Source: Phoebastria nigripes
Lineage: Eukaryota > Chordata > Aves > Procellariiformes > Diomedeidae
Assembly (NCBI GenBank): GCA_035582835.1
Contig: JAYKAV010002739.1
Location: 471,598-535,597, forward strand
DNA length: 64,000 bases
Reading direction: 5' to 3'
This document shows positions 1-12,100 of the stretch, piece after piece. The notes below the pieces were generated by a model, which did not search any database, was not told where the DNA came from, and saw nothing but the letters and a program-made list of their open reading frames with translations. A program made the position numbers and the translations under genes. Numbering within the stretch: position 1 is the first letter of the stretch; each line of letters opens with the position of its first letter.

Positions 1-640
1 GCCCGTTCTTCTTACAGCACATGGGGACAGCCTGCTCCTGCGCCTTCAAGACTTCCTTCTTGAAGAACATCCAGCCTTCCTTGGACCCCTTTGCTCTTCA
101 GGACCGCCTCCCAAGGGACTCTCTCGACCAGTGACCTGAACAGGCCGAAGTCCGCCCTCCAGAAGTCCATGGTAGCGGTTTTGCTGGTCCCCCTCCTTAC
201 TTCACCAAGAATTGAAAATTCTATCATTTCATGGTCGCTAAGCCCAAGATGGCCTCCGACCACCACATCTCCCACCAGTCCTTCTCTGTTCGTAAACAGC
301 AGGTCGAGCGAGGCACCTCCCCTGGTAGGCTCCCTCACCAGCTGNNTCNGGANGTTGTCTTCCACACNCTCCAGGAACCTCCTAGACTGTTTCCTCTCTG
401 CCGTGTTGTATTTCCAGCAGACGTCCAGGAAGTTGAAGTCCCCCACGAGAACAAGGGCTAGCGATCGCTTCTAGAGCGCTTCTAGACTTCTGCCAGCCGC
501 TTGTAGAATGCTTCATTGGCCTCTTCATCCTGGTTGGGTGGTCTATAACAGACTCCCAGCAGGACATCTGCCNTGTTGGCCTTCCCCCTCATCCCTACCC
601 ATAAGCACTCGACCTTATCATCACCACAATCGTTTAGTTC
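1..640 (-). mobile_element. CR1 LINE fragment, ORF2 endonuclease region
   Basis: Read on the minus strand, this encodes part of the apurinic-like endonuclease domain of a CR1 non-LTR retrotransposon ORF2. Visible hallmarks are VECLW and CYRPPNQDEEAN at the right end (about 500-615), then GDFNFLDVCWKYN (near 405-445) and LSDHE (near 225-245), the last two being catalytic-core motifs of this endonuclease family. Homology starts near 640 (ELND...DDKVECLW), so the copy is 5'-truncated there, and it runs off the left edge of the window in the 3' direction. A frame break near 440-480 and scattered Ns show it is dead or poorly assembled. It lies antisense in an SLC4A7 intron. Confidence 0.9.
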
Positions 641-807
641 TATTTGATTAGTTCTAATCGATTAGTTCTATTCATCACAGTAACTAGCAGTAAAACTATC
701 AGTACAAAAATAACTTTATTTCATTTAAGGAATGCAATAAGCAAGTTATTTAGGTGTATCTTTTTTTACATTTGATTTATTTCTGTGGCAGTTGTATATT
801 ATCCACC
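641..807. other. Intronic spacer between CR1 and LTR
   Basis: About 170 bp of AT-rich sequence. Around 635-675 the short unit TTAGTTCTA recurs three times with variation (ATTAGTTCTA, CGATTAGTTCTA). No coding or RNA feature is seen. Confidence 0.5.
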
Positions 808-2003
808 TGTGGTGGGTTGACCTTGGCTGGATGCCAGGTGCTCACCAAAGCTGCTCTATCACTCCCCCTCCTCAGCTGGACAGGGGAGAGAAAATAGAAT
901 GAAAGGCTTGTGGGTCGAGATAAGGACAGGGAGATCACTCAACAATTACCATCACGGGCAAAACCAGACTCGACCTGGGGAAAATTAGTTTAGTTTATTA
1001 TTAATCAAATCAGAGTAGGGTAATGAGAAAAAAACCTAAATCTTAAAACATCTTACCCCCACCCCTCCCTTCTTCCCAGGCTCAACTTCACTCTTGAATT
1101 CTCTACCTCCTCCCCCCGCGCGGTGCAGGGGGATGGGGGATAGGGTTTGTGGTCAGTTCATCACACGTTGTCTCTGCTGCTCCTTCCTCCTCAGGGGGAG
1201 GACTCCTCACACTCTTCCCCTGCTGCAGCATGGGGTCCCTCCCACGGGAGACAGTCCTCCACAAACTTCTCCAACATGAGTCCTTCCCATGGGCTGCAGT
1301 TCTTCATGAACTGCTCCAGCGTGGGTCCCTTCCACGGGGTGCAGTCCTTCAGGAGCAGACTGCTCCAGCGTGGGTCCCTTCCACGGGGTGCAGTCCTTCA
1401 GGAACAGACTGCTCCAGTGTGGGTACCCCACAGGGTCACAAGTCCTGCCAGCAAACCTGTTCCAGCATGGGCTCCTCTCTCCATGGGTCCACAGGTCCTG
1501 CCAGGAGCCTGCTCCAGTGTGGGCTTCCCACAGGGTCACAGCCTCCTTTGGGCGCATCCACCTGCTCCGGCGTGGGGTCCTCCATAGGCTGCAGGTGGAT
1601 ATCTGCTCCACCATTAATGTCCATGGGCTGCAGGGGCACAGCCTGCCTCACCATGGTCTTCACTACAGGCTGCAGGGGAATCTCTGCTTGGGCCTGGAGC
1701 ACCTCCTCCCCCTCCTTCACTGACCTTGGGTGTCTGCGGAGTTGTTTCTCCCACATATTCTCACTCCTGTCTTCTGACTGCTGCTGATGTTGCACAGTTT
1801 TTTTTTTTTCCCCCCTTCTTAAATATGTTATCCCACAGGCGTTACCACCATCGCTGATGGGCTCGGCCTTGGCCAGCAGCGGGTCTGTCTTGGAGCCGGC
1901 TGGCATTGGCTCTGTCGGACATAGGTGAAGCTTCTAGCATCTTCTCACAGAAGCCATCCCTGTAGCCCCCCCACTACCAAAACCTTGCCACGCAAACCCA
2001 ATA
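808..2003 (-). mobile_element. Solo LTR, avian ERVL-like, minus orientation
   Basis: A GC-rich block begins TGTGGTGGGTTGACC and ends near CACGCAAACCCAATA, with no retroviral coding region attached. The same sequence occurs in reverse orientation at 44384-45179, where the terminal motifs (CCCAATA next to a TG end, GGTTAACCCACCAC at the other end) are better preserved and a sense-strand AATAAA is present. That comparison fixes this copy as minus-sense. The middle (about 1200-1700) is built of degenerate CTCCAGCGTGGG-type units. The open frames across it on both strands are repeat composition, not genes. No convincing target-site duplication remains. The family assignment is from recalled resemblance to bird ERVL LTRs. 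Confidence 0.8.
1311..1418. repeat. 49-bp tandem repeat inside LTR
   Basis: CTGCTCCAG recurs at 1311, 1360 and 1409. The first two 49-bp units differ at about one position (AGGAGCAGA versus AGGAACAGA). More diverged copies of the CTCCAGCGTGGG motif continue to about 1600 at irregular spacing. Confidence 0.85.
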
Positions 2004-2363
2004 TCATAGAATCATAGAATCATTAAGGTTGGAAAAGACCTCTAAGATCGAGTCCAACCGTCAACCCAACACCTCCATGCCCACTAAACCATGTCCCTAA
2101 GTGCCTCATCTACACGTCTTTTAAATACNTCCAGGGATGGTGACTCNACCACTTCCCTGGGCAGCCTGTTCCAATGNTTAACNACTCTTTCAGTAAAGAA
2201 ATTTTTCCTAATGTCCAATCTAAACCTCCCCTGGCGCAACTTGAGGCCATTTCCTCTTGTGCTATCGCTAGTTACTTGGGAGAAGAGACTGACACCCACC
2301 TTGCTGCACCCTCCTTTCAGGTAGTTGTAGAGCGCGATAAGGTCTTCCCTCAGCCTCCTTTTG
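2004..2363 (-). mobile_element. CR1 LINE 3' end
   Basis: It begins with the CR1 3'-terminal repeat in reverse complement (TCATAGAATCATAGAATCAT), followed by the short 3'UTR and, on the minus strand from about 2300 to 2090, the C-terminal part of ORF2 ([39 protein letters not shown]). This is the same subfamily as the plus-strand copy at 58535-60373. It is severely 5'-truncated, contains ambiguous bases, and abuts the preceding LTR with no spacer. Confidence 0.92.
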
Positions 2364-4710
2364 ATGTGCTACCTTTTGGTGTGCAGCTGTACCACTTCTG
2401 AATTAAGAGAGTTTGCTTATATGGTGAAATTAGCATTGAGCACTTTTTATACCATGTGTCTTGACACTCTATTTTTTAGTTTTTGATGATATGCTTAAAT
2501 GCTGCTTTATCTTTTGCTTCTCACTGTGGAGTTTCCAAGCTTATGGTATAGTTTCATGAAATATGATGAATTGGGTTACCAGCTCACACCTGCCAGGAGG
2601 AGGAGATCCTGCTAACTGTTGCTGAGAGAAACTGCTCATGTCACATAGTTTAAACCAAATCAAAAGCAAGACTGTTCTTTGATTCATCAACAACACGCGA
2701 TTAACTGTCAATCAGTGATCCATATGTTCAGGATCAGTATCAGTAATACAGCAGATGAACCACAATGCGAGACACTTAAGAAATACTAGTAAGAACCTAC
2801 ACATTTTTAAATTGTCTTCTATTACTAATCCCCAAAAGTTCTAATTGCACCCGCACCAGTATTTACTCTCCCGCCCCAGANGTGTGGGTTACAGTCACAC
2901 ACCATCTTTGAGGAGCACAGGTTTCTCTGCTAGTGCTCCCCTCCTGTTGCAGGTGTGTGTCCTCCAGCTTTATTTGTACCTGTGTGGTTCTCAATAGTCT
3001 GCTAAGTCACACGCTGGTGAGGGAGTCTCCTGCGAGGTCACGTCCATACACCTGAGGTGGGATTCCCTACTTGTTGCACCCTGCAGTCAGTCCCTAGTTG
3101 GAGGGCAGACTACTCACCGTCTGCCTGGCCAAGGCAGAGATCATGATGCACGCAGGGTGACTTCTGGCAGTGTCAAGCCAGGTTTTGACTACTGTGTTTC
3201 CACTCCAAGATCTCATCTCACTTGTACAAACCTTCATGCTTCTTTTGTATGTACACACACACACGCACCCGCACTGCTCCCCCCACATCCCAAAGTCTTT
3301 TTGCAGTTCCTTTGTTACTATTTAATCTAGCTGATGGTCATCATCTTCCAATGTGATCAGTTCTGGGCAAACACCCTCCCAGACTGCTTCTTGTATTCCA
3401 TTCACATGTGGCATTTACACTCGCTTTCCTGTCTTAACAGCTGTTAAGACCAGGCCATGTTGCTAGGAGTGGGCCGTGGGAGTACGCTCACTTCCTAATT
3501 TCCCCCTTTCTCCTGGCTGCTCATCCTTCTGTTTCAGTGGCTTTGGGACCTCACTGGACTCCTGTGTGAGTATGTTAAATTCACTAATCTGGCAGAAACT
3601 ATATGGTAGGTCTGTAGGTCTTCTGACCCTTGCCACCTGATTGTGTTTTGCTATGCTACCATAGGCAGGCCATGAGGGTGGAGAGAGGAAGGTGTGACAT
3701 TTCCTTGGTTTAGCTGTGAGGTGTCACATGTGTCTTTCAGCATGTGCCACAGACTTCAGCTTTGGTTTGTCCTATATTTCTTTCCTATCACAAAGCTGTA
3801 GGAGATCCAGCCTTTTACAATTGCCCCTTTTTTTTTTTTTTTCCCTCCTTTTTTTTTTTTTTTTTTTTTCCTCTGCTCCCCCAATGGGGAAGAGGGTACG
3901 GAACAAGCATCTTCAGCTAAGTGAGCCAGAAGACAGTCTCAAATACTCCTACATCTTCTGTTTTTTCTTTTTCTTCCTGGATTTCCACTTACCTACTTGG
4001 TGGCATCCTTTATCTTCATTGCATTTGTTAAGAAATTTGTCTGTTAGTCTTCCTTTGGCGTGCTTGATCATGTTACTGCCTTGACCAACAACTGAAGATG
4101 CTTTCTTTTCATCTCACCATACTTATTGTTGCAATTCCTGTCTCTTCTGATGATTCTTAACTTGCTCTGTTTGCAACTACCTTTTAGGAATTACTGCTTT
4201 CCAATCTTCTCCTATTTCCTTTTGCTGTTGCTTTAGGATTCAGTTATCAAAAGAAAGTATGTTTACTTTTTTTTTTTTTTTAAGTTCCCTAAACATTGTG
4301 CTTTGCAAATCTAGATTCATTTGCCCATGCACATTTAGTGTTTTTTCCTTCTTTACCTTCACGCTATCAAGGGTGCAAGTTTGCCCTTCCATGGTTCTTC
4401 GTTTGTTTTTCAGTATCTTGATGAATCTCATAGAAAAAGACTTATTTCTTGCTTATTATCTGTTTTTCTTCTTCTACATAAACGTTTACATGTTAAGCTT
4501 ATGGTTTGATGTACTTGAATAGCTTGTATTTGAAAACATCCCATTAAATCAATATTAAGTGTGCTGTGGGTTTTTTTTGTTTTGTTTTGTTTTTTTTTTA
4601 CTGATGTGTACTTCTGTCAACCTGTCTGACAGAAAGGATTCTGCAGTCCAAGTTTGCAAACCACCACAGGGAGGGGCACTTCTACTTGTTCAAAAAGTTA
4701 TTAAAAATGC
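2364..4710. other. SLC4A7 intron, mostly featureless
   Basis: Intronic sequence. The part at 2880-3560 is more GC-rich than its surroundings and contains a short CA run (3252-3264), but I recognise no element in it. T-rich tracts lie at 3828-3869, 4269-4282 and 4569-4600. The open frames here are short, start in low-complexity sequence and show no family resemblance. Confidence 0.6.
3828..3869. repeat. Poly-T tract
   Basis: Two T homopolymers of about 15 and 21 bases are separated by CCCTCC. The interruption argues for an old poly-pyrimidine tract. Confidence 0.9.
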
Positions 4711-5200
4711 ATAGAATCATAGAATAGTTTGGGTTGGAAGGGACCTTTAAAGGTCATCTAGTCCAACCGCCCTGCCATGGGCAGGGACATCTTCAACTAG
4801 ATCAGGCTGCTCAGAGCCCCGTCCAACCCGACCTTGAATGTTTCCAGGGATGGGGCATCTACCACCTCTCTGGGCAACCTGTTCCAGTGTTTCACCACCC
4901 TCAGCGTAAAAAATTTCTTCCTTANATNTAGTCTAAATCTANNCTCTTTTNGTTTANAACCATTCCCCCTTGTCCTGTCACAACAGGCCCTGCTAAAAAG
5001 TTTGTCCCCATCTTTCTTATAAGCCCCCTTTAAGTACTGATAGGCTGCAATAAGGTCTCCCCGAAGCCTTCTCTTCTCCAGGCTGAATAACCCCAACTCT
5101 CTCAGCCTTTCTTCATAGGAGAGGCATTCCATCCCCCTGATCATTTTTGTGGCCCTCCTCTGGACCCACTCCAACAGGTCCATGTCTTTCTTGTGCTGCC
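4711..5200 (-). mobile_element. CR1 LINE 3' fragment, second subfamily
   Basis: It starts with ATAGAATCATAGAATAGTTT and the GGTTGGAAGGGACCTTTAAA block typical of another CR1 subfamily. The minus strand then encodes the ORF2 C-terminus: [71 protein letters not shown]. It is 5'-truncated near 5200 and interrupted by Ns at 4925-4957. It lies antisense to SLC4A7 within an intron. Confidence 0.92.
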
Positions 5201-6091
5201 TGTGTGCAGTTGCTTTAAATCTGAGCATTTTAATCAAATGCATTTATACCTTCAGTTAGCCCACTAGATACTTAAAAATGGTATCTTAGTTCAGGGTGAC
5301 CAGTTTTGGTTATGTGTAGATCAGAAGGCATGCCAAATGCAAGATGAATGGCTAACTACCAAAATTTTAGAAAAGACTTGGAAATGTGTAGAGGCTAATG
5401 ACATGTCTGGTTTGAAAAGGAGTGGCTGAAACTGTGTCATCTACACCAATTTTTTAAATGAAATGGTTTCAATCTCTGTTTTCTGTTATGTTGGTGTACA
5501 GTAGGACTAATTGAAGTTTGAATCATTGTGGGATGTTATGCTGTATAGAAATCTAAAAATCTTAATTTGCACACAGTCATAGAAAACTATTTGCACCAAG
5601 TTAGTCCAATTATGTAGAAATCGTTAGAAATAACACAATATATGTTAGTATAGGGTTGTTGAAAGGTTGTGTCATTTGGATTTTTATCTTCATCTTTTTA
5701 TTCACAATAGGTAGAAGTCTTCATATATTATCTATTTAATTTTATTTTTCAGGTGTCATTCTGTTTAAAAACTGGCATATCAATCATATAGTTAAGTCAA
5801 CATCTTGCCTGTTTCTAATTCTTTAAAATACATAGTTTGGTTTTTTTGGTCCAATCTGTTAAACCTCCTGAGCAGTCACTTCTTTGATTCTTCATTTCCC
5901 CCACCCCACCCCGACTCCTCCAGTAATCCTAGTTCATGTCATGTAAGGAGGAGTCTTGTACTCTGCTTCTTTCATAGAAGATTGGGATAAACTCTAGTTT
6001 AACCTCTTCAGGATTTTTGAAATTACTGCGAATCACTGCATTTTGGCACATACGGCTTAAAAGCATGTAAATTATTTTTTCTTCCCTTCAG

Positions 6092-6197
6092 TTGTGTGTG
6101 TTCTGAGCCTGAGAAACCCAGCAATGAAACTTTGCAGGTGTGGAGGAGAATGAATAAGTCTGTGGAAAATATAGCATGGAGTAACCTTACAGTTTCT
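6092..6197 (+). CDS. SLC4A7: SLC4A7 exon: glycosylated extracellular loop 3
   Basis: Acceptor CTTCCCTTCAG, donor TCT/GTGAGT. It enters in phase 2 and encodes [15 protein letters not shown] through WSNLTVS. It holds three N-glycosylation sequons (NET, NKS, NLT) spaced exactly ten residues apart and two cysteines of the loop. It is too short for ORF finders and was found from the protein family. The preceding exon was not found in the window. The 1,914-bp intron that follows starts with a TG/TA microsatellite and is otherwise featureless. Confidence 0.93.
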
Positions 6198-9100
6198 GTG
6201 AGTATCTAAAAGCTATGTATATATATGTGTGTGTATATATATGTATGTATGTATAAAAAATAAATGCCCACACAGTACCAGTCTTGATTAATATTTTTCA
6301 TCTGGTTTCTTTCTTGATTTGAACCTGGACTGTTTTCTTTAAAACTCTATTTTTGAACTCTTTTTATTCCTCCCATAATGCTTTGAACAGTCATTGTAGT
6401 GGTTTGGATGAGCGAGTCCCTGGCAGTAAATGCTAATATCATAAATGTCTGCTAGAGGTAGCCACTTTAATCCTGCTAGGCAGGATTCTTTCTGAAGTGC
6501 AGATGAATATGATGAGGTGAATAAACAGGAGATTGCTTCCATCAGTTCCTGGAAAAGATGAACAAATATTTTCAAGAAGATGTGAAGATAGAATCTGCAG
6601 TTAAAATGTGGTAGCAAACACATTTCATTAGTTTGTTAGACATTGGTATAAAACTACAACAGAGTCAACTACCTAAATATTGATTGGAAGAAAATAATGT
6701 TTTGGAAAATTGAAGGTTAAAAGAAAAGGGGAAGAGCTATTCAAAGGAATAGGCTTGAAAGCATTGCCTTCTGAACTGGGTATTTCATAACAATATCTAA
6801 TTTTGTGGGTAGGTGAAGAGGAGGAAAGTTATCGTGTGGAAGTGAGACTGAAGGCTTTTAGGAAGAAACATTTTTGCTGATTAGTAGTTCCTTGGGTGGG
6901 ATTCAGTTGCCTAAATGCAGCTGTCTACAGCCACTTTGCATACCCTGGCATCTGGTTTCCACCTACATCTTGAATGATTTGGATCTGCTATAGATTTTGT
7001 GTTGCATTTGCTAGCCGTGTGTGCCTACTTTGGCTATCTTAGGCTATCTAAAATGGCAGTAGATATGGGCTCTCCTTGTGTGTGAGCCTAAATGTTCACA
7101 CTGAAAGTAGAAGGTGTTTTGCACAGCAAAAATACTATGAAAAACCTCAGTGCTTTACTTGAGTTTTAGCTGTAGTGTTTTCTATGTACCACCAATGGCT
7201 CCTAGTCTACCATAATCACCTAGGATGGCAGTTTCTCTTGAACTTAGTTTTTACATTTTTTTAATGTTTATTATTATTTTATATACCTTTTCATTCTCTT
7301 AAGCATCTTTAGTCTTCCCAGAGAGACAGAACTGATCCAGAATTTGGTGGTGCTTATAATCTAAGTAGATTGTTAACAGGGAGAATTTTTGTCATAGGTT
7401 AATTTATCGAAAATTTAACTTGTTTAAAGACTAGGTTGTGGCCGTGCTGCTTCCAACTATTTGATTTATTGGCTTGTTGTTTCCTTGTACTCCACGTGTC
7501 TACTTTAATTCTTTGCTTTGATTTTCAGTGAGCCTTTTGGATAGGGATCGTCTGACTTTGCTTGCTTTCTTATTCAAATTCATTATTTACGATGCTTTTC
7601 TACTTTACGAGAAATTTTTTTTCTTACAGTTGGGTTAATTGCATTTTGTAAGAGTGTTTTTTCCTTAACTGTATCGGGACAAAAAAAAGTCAAGAATAAA
7701 GAGGTGGGAGAAACTGAGGAGATCTCTCTCTTTTTTATATTCATCAGCTTGAAAGTTGATGTTGGATAGTCTGATTTTCCTGGGCTTAGTCCTCAGTCTT
7801 TATTTATGCATTCAATCTTGTGATGCTTTGAGAAATAGAATAGAAATGAGCTGAATGTAAAGAAGTTGTTTCTTCTTGGGCATCTCCCAGCATTTTGGCA
7901 TCCTGAAGTAATCAGTGATGGATACTGTGGCTCTTCTGGAACAGACAGCACACATTTTTGGCATTTCAGGATGAGGTAGTGATGAAGGAAACAACCCCCT
8001 TTTTGGGATTGTGAAAGTTCTCAGGTGTGTTTTATATCAAAAGGGTACAAGTTAGGTTGAATGTACTAAGTGAATAAAACATACAAATTTAAGGAGTTTT
8101 TCTCTTTGCAGGAATGTTTAGAATTTCATGGTGTGTTTCGTGGATCAGCTTGTGGCCATCACGGACCATATATTCCAGATGTTCTCTTCTGGTCTGTCAT
8201 ATTATTCTTTACAACATTTTTCCTCTCCTCTTTCCTTAAGCAATTCAAGACCAAACGTTATTTCCCAACTAAGGTAATTCTGATTAGAGACTATTATTAT
8301 CTTGTGATAAATACATTAGTATAACTTAGTGGAGTTGAATTTTTTTATTTTGCTTCAGAACTTTTTATTGAGAGATTTCTTTTAAGACAGAAAAAGAAAT
8401 TAAAAACAGAAAATTAGCTAATAATTCCAAAAATGAAGACATTAGAGTAAATAAATTGGCTGCTGAAAATTCAGTGCTTACTCTCTACTTTCCTATAGTT
8501 ACAACAAGATGTTCTAAACATTAGAAGATGTAAGCAGTCTGTCTCCCCATATTAATGGGTATTGCCAGGTATCATTTGGAGAGAGAATATTGCTGCTGTT
8601 TTCTCACCTAGCTGTACAGAACAATTGATTGCTTTCCCCAAACTGCTGACGTATGAAGGGTTCCGAGTGGTTCCTCAGGGGATTACTGTTTCTAATAGAG
8701 GCTAATATAATGATTATCCTTGGACTGATTTACACAACTTACTTCTGCTAAGCAAAATAAAGTGCTTAGATCTTCTCTAAACCTCAGCTCATCCCTACAA
8801 TGTGTTCCTAATGTTTAATAAAGTCATCTTTGATAACCTGAATCTGTTGCAAATTATCCCCCCCATCTATTAAAACATCAAATGTATGAATGTTGATTTC
8901 AGAACAATTCAGTGATGTTATTGAATTAAGCTACAAGAGACTAGCTGTGATGGCCCAGCCTCCCAATAGGGTTGAGAGGACAGGAAGATGAGGAAGGAGT
9001 TATTTTAAGTAATGTGCTGCTTGCAGTAGATAATTTTAAATGAGAGAATTGGATGAACAGTTGTACAGAATGCTTACTTTCTGCAACTTCATGCAAATTT

Positions 9101-12100
9101 TAAAATAAAGAGAGAAAATATATATAATGGTCAGTGGTGTAGTGTAATATAGACAGACTTCACTGTTCATGGGGGAGAAAATTGTCTTTCTATACATGCA
9201 AATTATAATGATGAAAAAGCAAGAGTTAACACAAGTCTTTTCCTTATAGGTGCGTTCTACCATCAGTGACTTTGCAGTATTTCTGACCATAGTTATCATG
9301 GTTTTGATTGACTATCTTGTAGGAGTACCTTCTCCTAAGCTTCATGTTCCAGAGAAATTTGAAGTAAGAAATAAAACCTTTTAAAAAACTTAATTTTTTA
9401 AATGCTTGCGGTTTCATAGACAGTAGAACAATGGAATTGTATAGAAACAGAAATTTATCTTTTTTACTTACAATGTAGTTAAGTAATCTCCTTTTTCTGT
9501 TTTGGATGTATGTCTCATCTGACAGAAGAGACTATGCTTTGTATTATAATATCACTGAAAAGGAAGCATTCTTTTGTGCAAATGTGCAGAAATGAAGGAA
9601 TGGAATGGATTTGTTTTAATTTTTTCCATATAAATGTCACATTCACATGTAACAGCTAAATCGTCTTTTGGTCAAAGCCTTTGGAAAAAAAATCTAAACA
9701 CATATTTAAGAGACTGTTGATCTGTTCATTGCAGCTGTTTGTAGCGATAAAATCTGCATTTTATCGTAGTCACTTAATTCTTATTGTTGATGTTTGTTTT
9801 TTCAGCCCACCCGAAAAGACCGAGGATGGTTCATAGATCCTCTTGGAAGCAATCCTTGGTGGACACTCTTGATAGCTGCTGTTCCTGCTTTACTCTGTAC
9901 CATTCTCATTTTCATGGATCAACAAATAACAGCTGTTATTATAAACAGGAAAGAGCATAAGCTGAAGGTAAAAGTAATTTTCACAAAACCCTAATGTTGT
10001 GTAAGTCAAGTTTATTTTAAATCAGATTCATTCTGCAAGTCTGTGAAACGTTACTGACAGCTACTAAATAAATGTATATATTCACTAATAAAGAACAAAT
10101 ATAATTTTGTGGACACTCTCAAAGTATCTGACTTTTGTAGTTATCTGTTATTTACTAGCTAAGTTACAAATACGGTATAATATAAATAGAAAGTTTATCA
10201 AGTGATTTGTTTGCTTAATTTTACAGAAAGGCTGTGGTTATCATCTTGATCTGCTCATGGTTGGTGTTATGTTGGGGATATGTTCTGTCATGGGCTTACC
10301 GTGGTTTGTTGCTGCAACTGTCCTGTCTATAAGTCATGTTAATAGCCTGAAAGTTGAATCTGAATGCTCAGCACCAGGAGAGCAACCAAAGTTTTTGGGA
10401 ATCCGGGAGCAGCGAGTGACAGGATTGATGATTTTTGTCCTGATGGGGCTGTCAGTGTTCATGACCTCTGTGTTAAAGGTAAAACACAGTTTTTCCAAAA
10501 TACTTGTATTTTCTTTTGTGCTTTTGATTTTGATGTTGTGATTTAGCATTTCATAAGTGTTAGGAAGTTTTATTATGTTAAATAAAATATGCCTGGACTC
10601 ATTCTCAAATTGCCTTTTTAACAACAGGTGTTAGTTGAAAAGAAACAATGGGGGGAGATGTAAGAAAATGAAATCTGAGCAAGCTAGAAATGTAGTGAGT
10701 AGTGAAGAAAGCAACCTTTGTCCATGTTACCTGATTTTCTTGTCAGCTATTTTTAGTTTCTCGAGTCCGTGTTACCTAAAATAGTTCTTCTGTAGTTTTT
10801 ATGTGAGTGCATAAATGGAGACAGAGGAGGAGTGTGATAAAGATATAAAGTTACTTGAGCAGAAGTAATATAATATAGCAGAAGAAACAGAAACATCTGG
10901 TTTAAAAGGTGATCGTCAGCAGTGACGCTTTCACTTCTCATTCTTATCTTCAGCTTATTAAACTTTCTTTGATGTTTAAAGTGTCAAGATTATCTTATGC
11001 ATCATCACAGTGTAATAGAGATTTTGCAGGTCGAATTGTGGCCTCAGTTTACACTTTGTCTCTTAATTATATCCATAGTGCCCTTCCGAAGACTTTATTG
11101 GAAGAAAACCAATCAGTTCAGTTGGCTTTTTGGTTAGATTTGAGTAAAATCTGTTCAACTTCTGCTTTGTCGTTTCATTTCCAGTAGTTAAAAGGAGAAA
11201 TGAAAAAACTGTCTTTTTGTTGCCAAAATAGCAGCTATGGCATAAATTTCATAATTGCTAATACCTTTAAAGAACTTTGTAAAAGTTAGTTTAAAGATAG
11301 ATCACAAGTCATTTCACAAAAAGGTAGCTTCTAATGGCTGTTTAAGTTTAGATAATGGGAAGAAATAAACCTATGAACACACAGCTATAGTTTAGTAATT
11401 AGAGCTACATATTATAAATTCTTAATAGTTGACCATTTGTATGTGTTAAAGAACGCAAAGGTCTGAAAACAATAAGGCAGTAGCAGTTATTAAAAATGAG
11501 TATTCAGATTTGACGATCTCTGGTTGAAAAGCTACCAAGAGCTCAGATGTATAATGCAAATGACCAGAAGCAGAAATACTGAAATAGATTGTTGCTCAAA
11601 AGATAAAGGTGCTGATTGCTGTAGCTACGCACACACACACACAGAGTAACGAATCCCTAAGGCATAGTTTTATTCCACACTATTTAAGTTTCAGTAAAGG
11701 CTTTTGTTCGGGCTTGATAGCAGCAGTTTTTATTAAGATTTTGAATTGTATCTTGGCTGTCCGTTACTCAGGAGTTTCATTAATTGAGGAGCAAAGAAAG
11801 CTTCGCTTGCTTTGTGTAGGCTGCAGAGGTTTGATGCAAGTGCCACTGAAATCAGTGGACAACTCACTATCTTAGTAAGCTTTAAATTGATCTTCTTATT
11901 GGAGCAAAATTTAGCCCTGAATAATTAGTAGATTTTCATAGCTCAGTAGGTATGGTGGGGTTTTTGCTTTCATCTGCTCCAGAAATGCAAGATTAGTGAT
12001 CAAAAGTAAAACTTTATATGACAATTTCATGAAGTTGATAGTCTCAATACAGTTCCTATCAGATAGCAACATAAAGCAGCATACTTAGCATTAATAGAAA

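Noticed and set aside
1149..1787. 212-codon open frame (and overlapping frames on both strands)
   Set aside because: It lies wholly in the tandem CTCCAGCGTGGG units of a solo LTR. Several frames are open at once, as expected from GC-rich repeats, and no protein family is recognisable.
1..2363. A single CR1 split by the LTR
   Set aside because: The left CR1 piece is endonuclease region running off the left edge in the 3' direction, whereas the right piece is the 3' terminus. The order is incompatible with one interrupted element.
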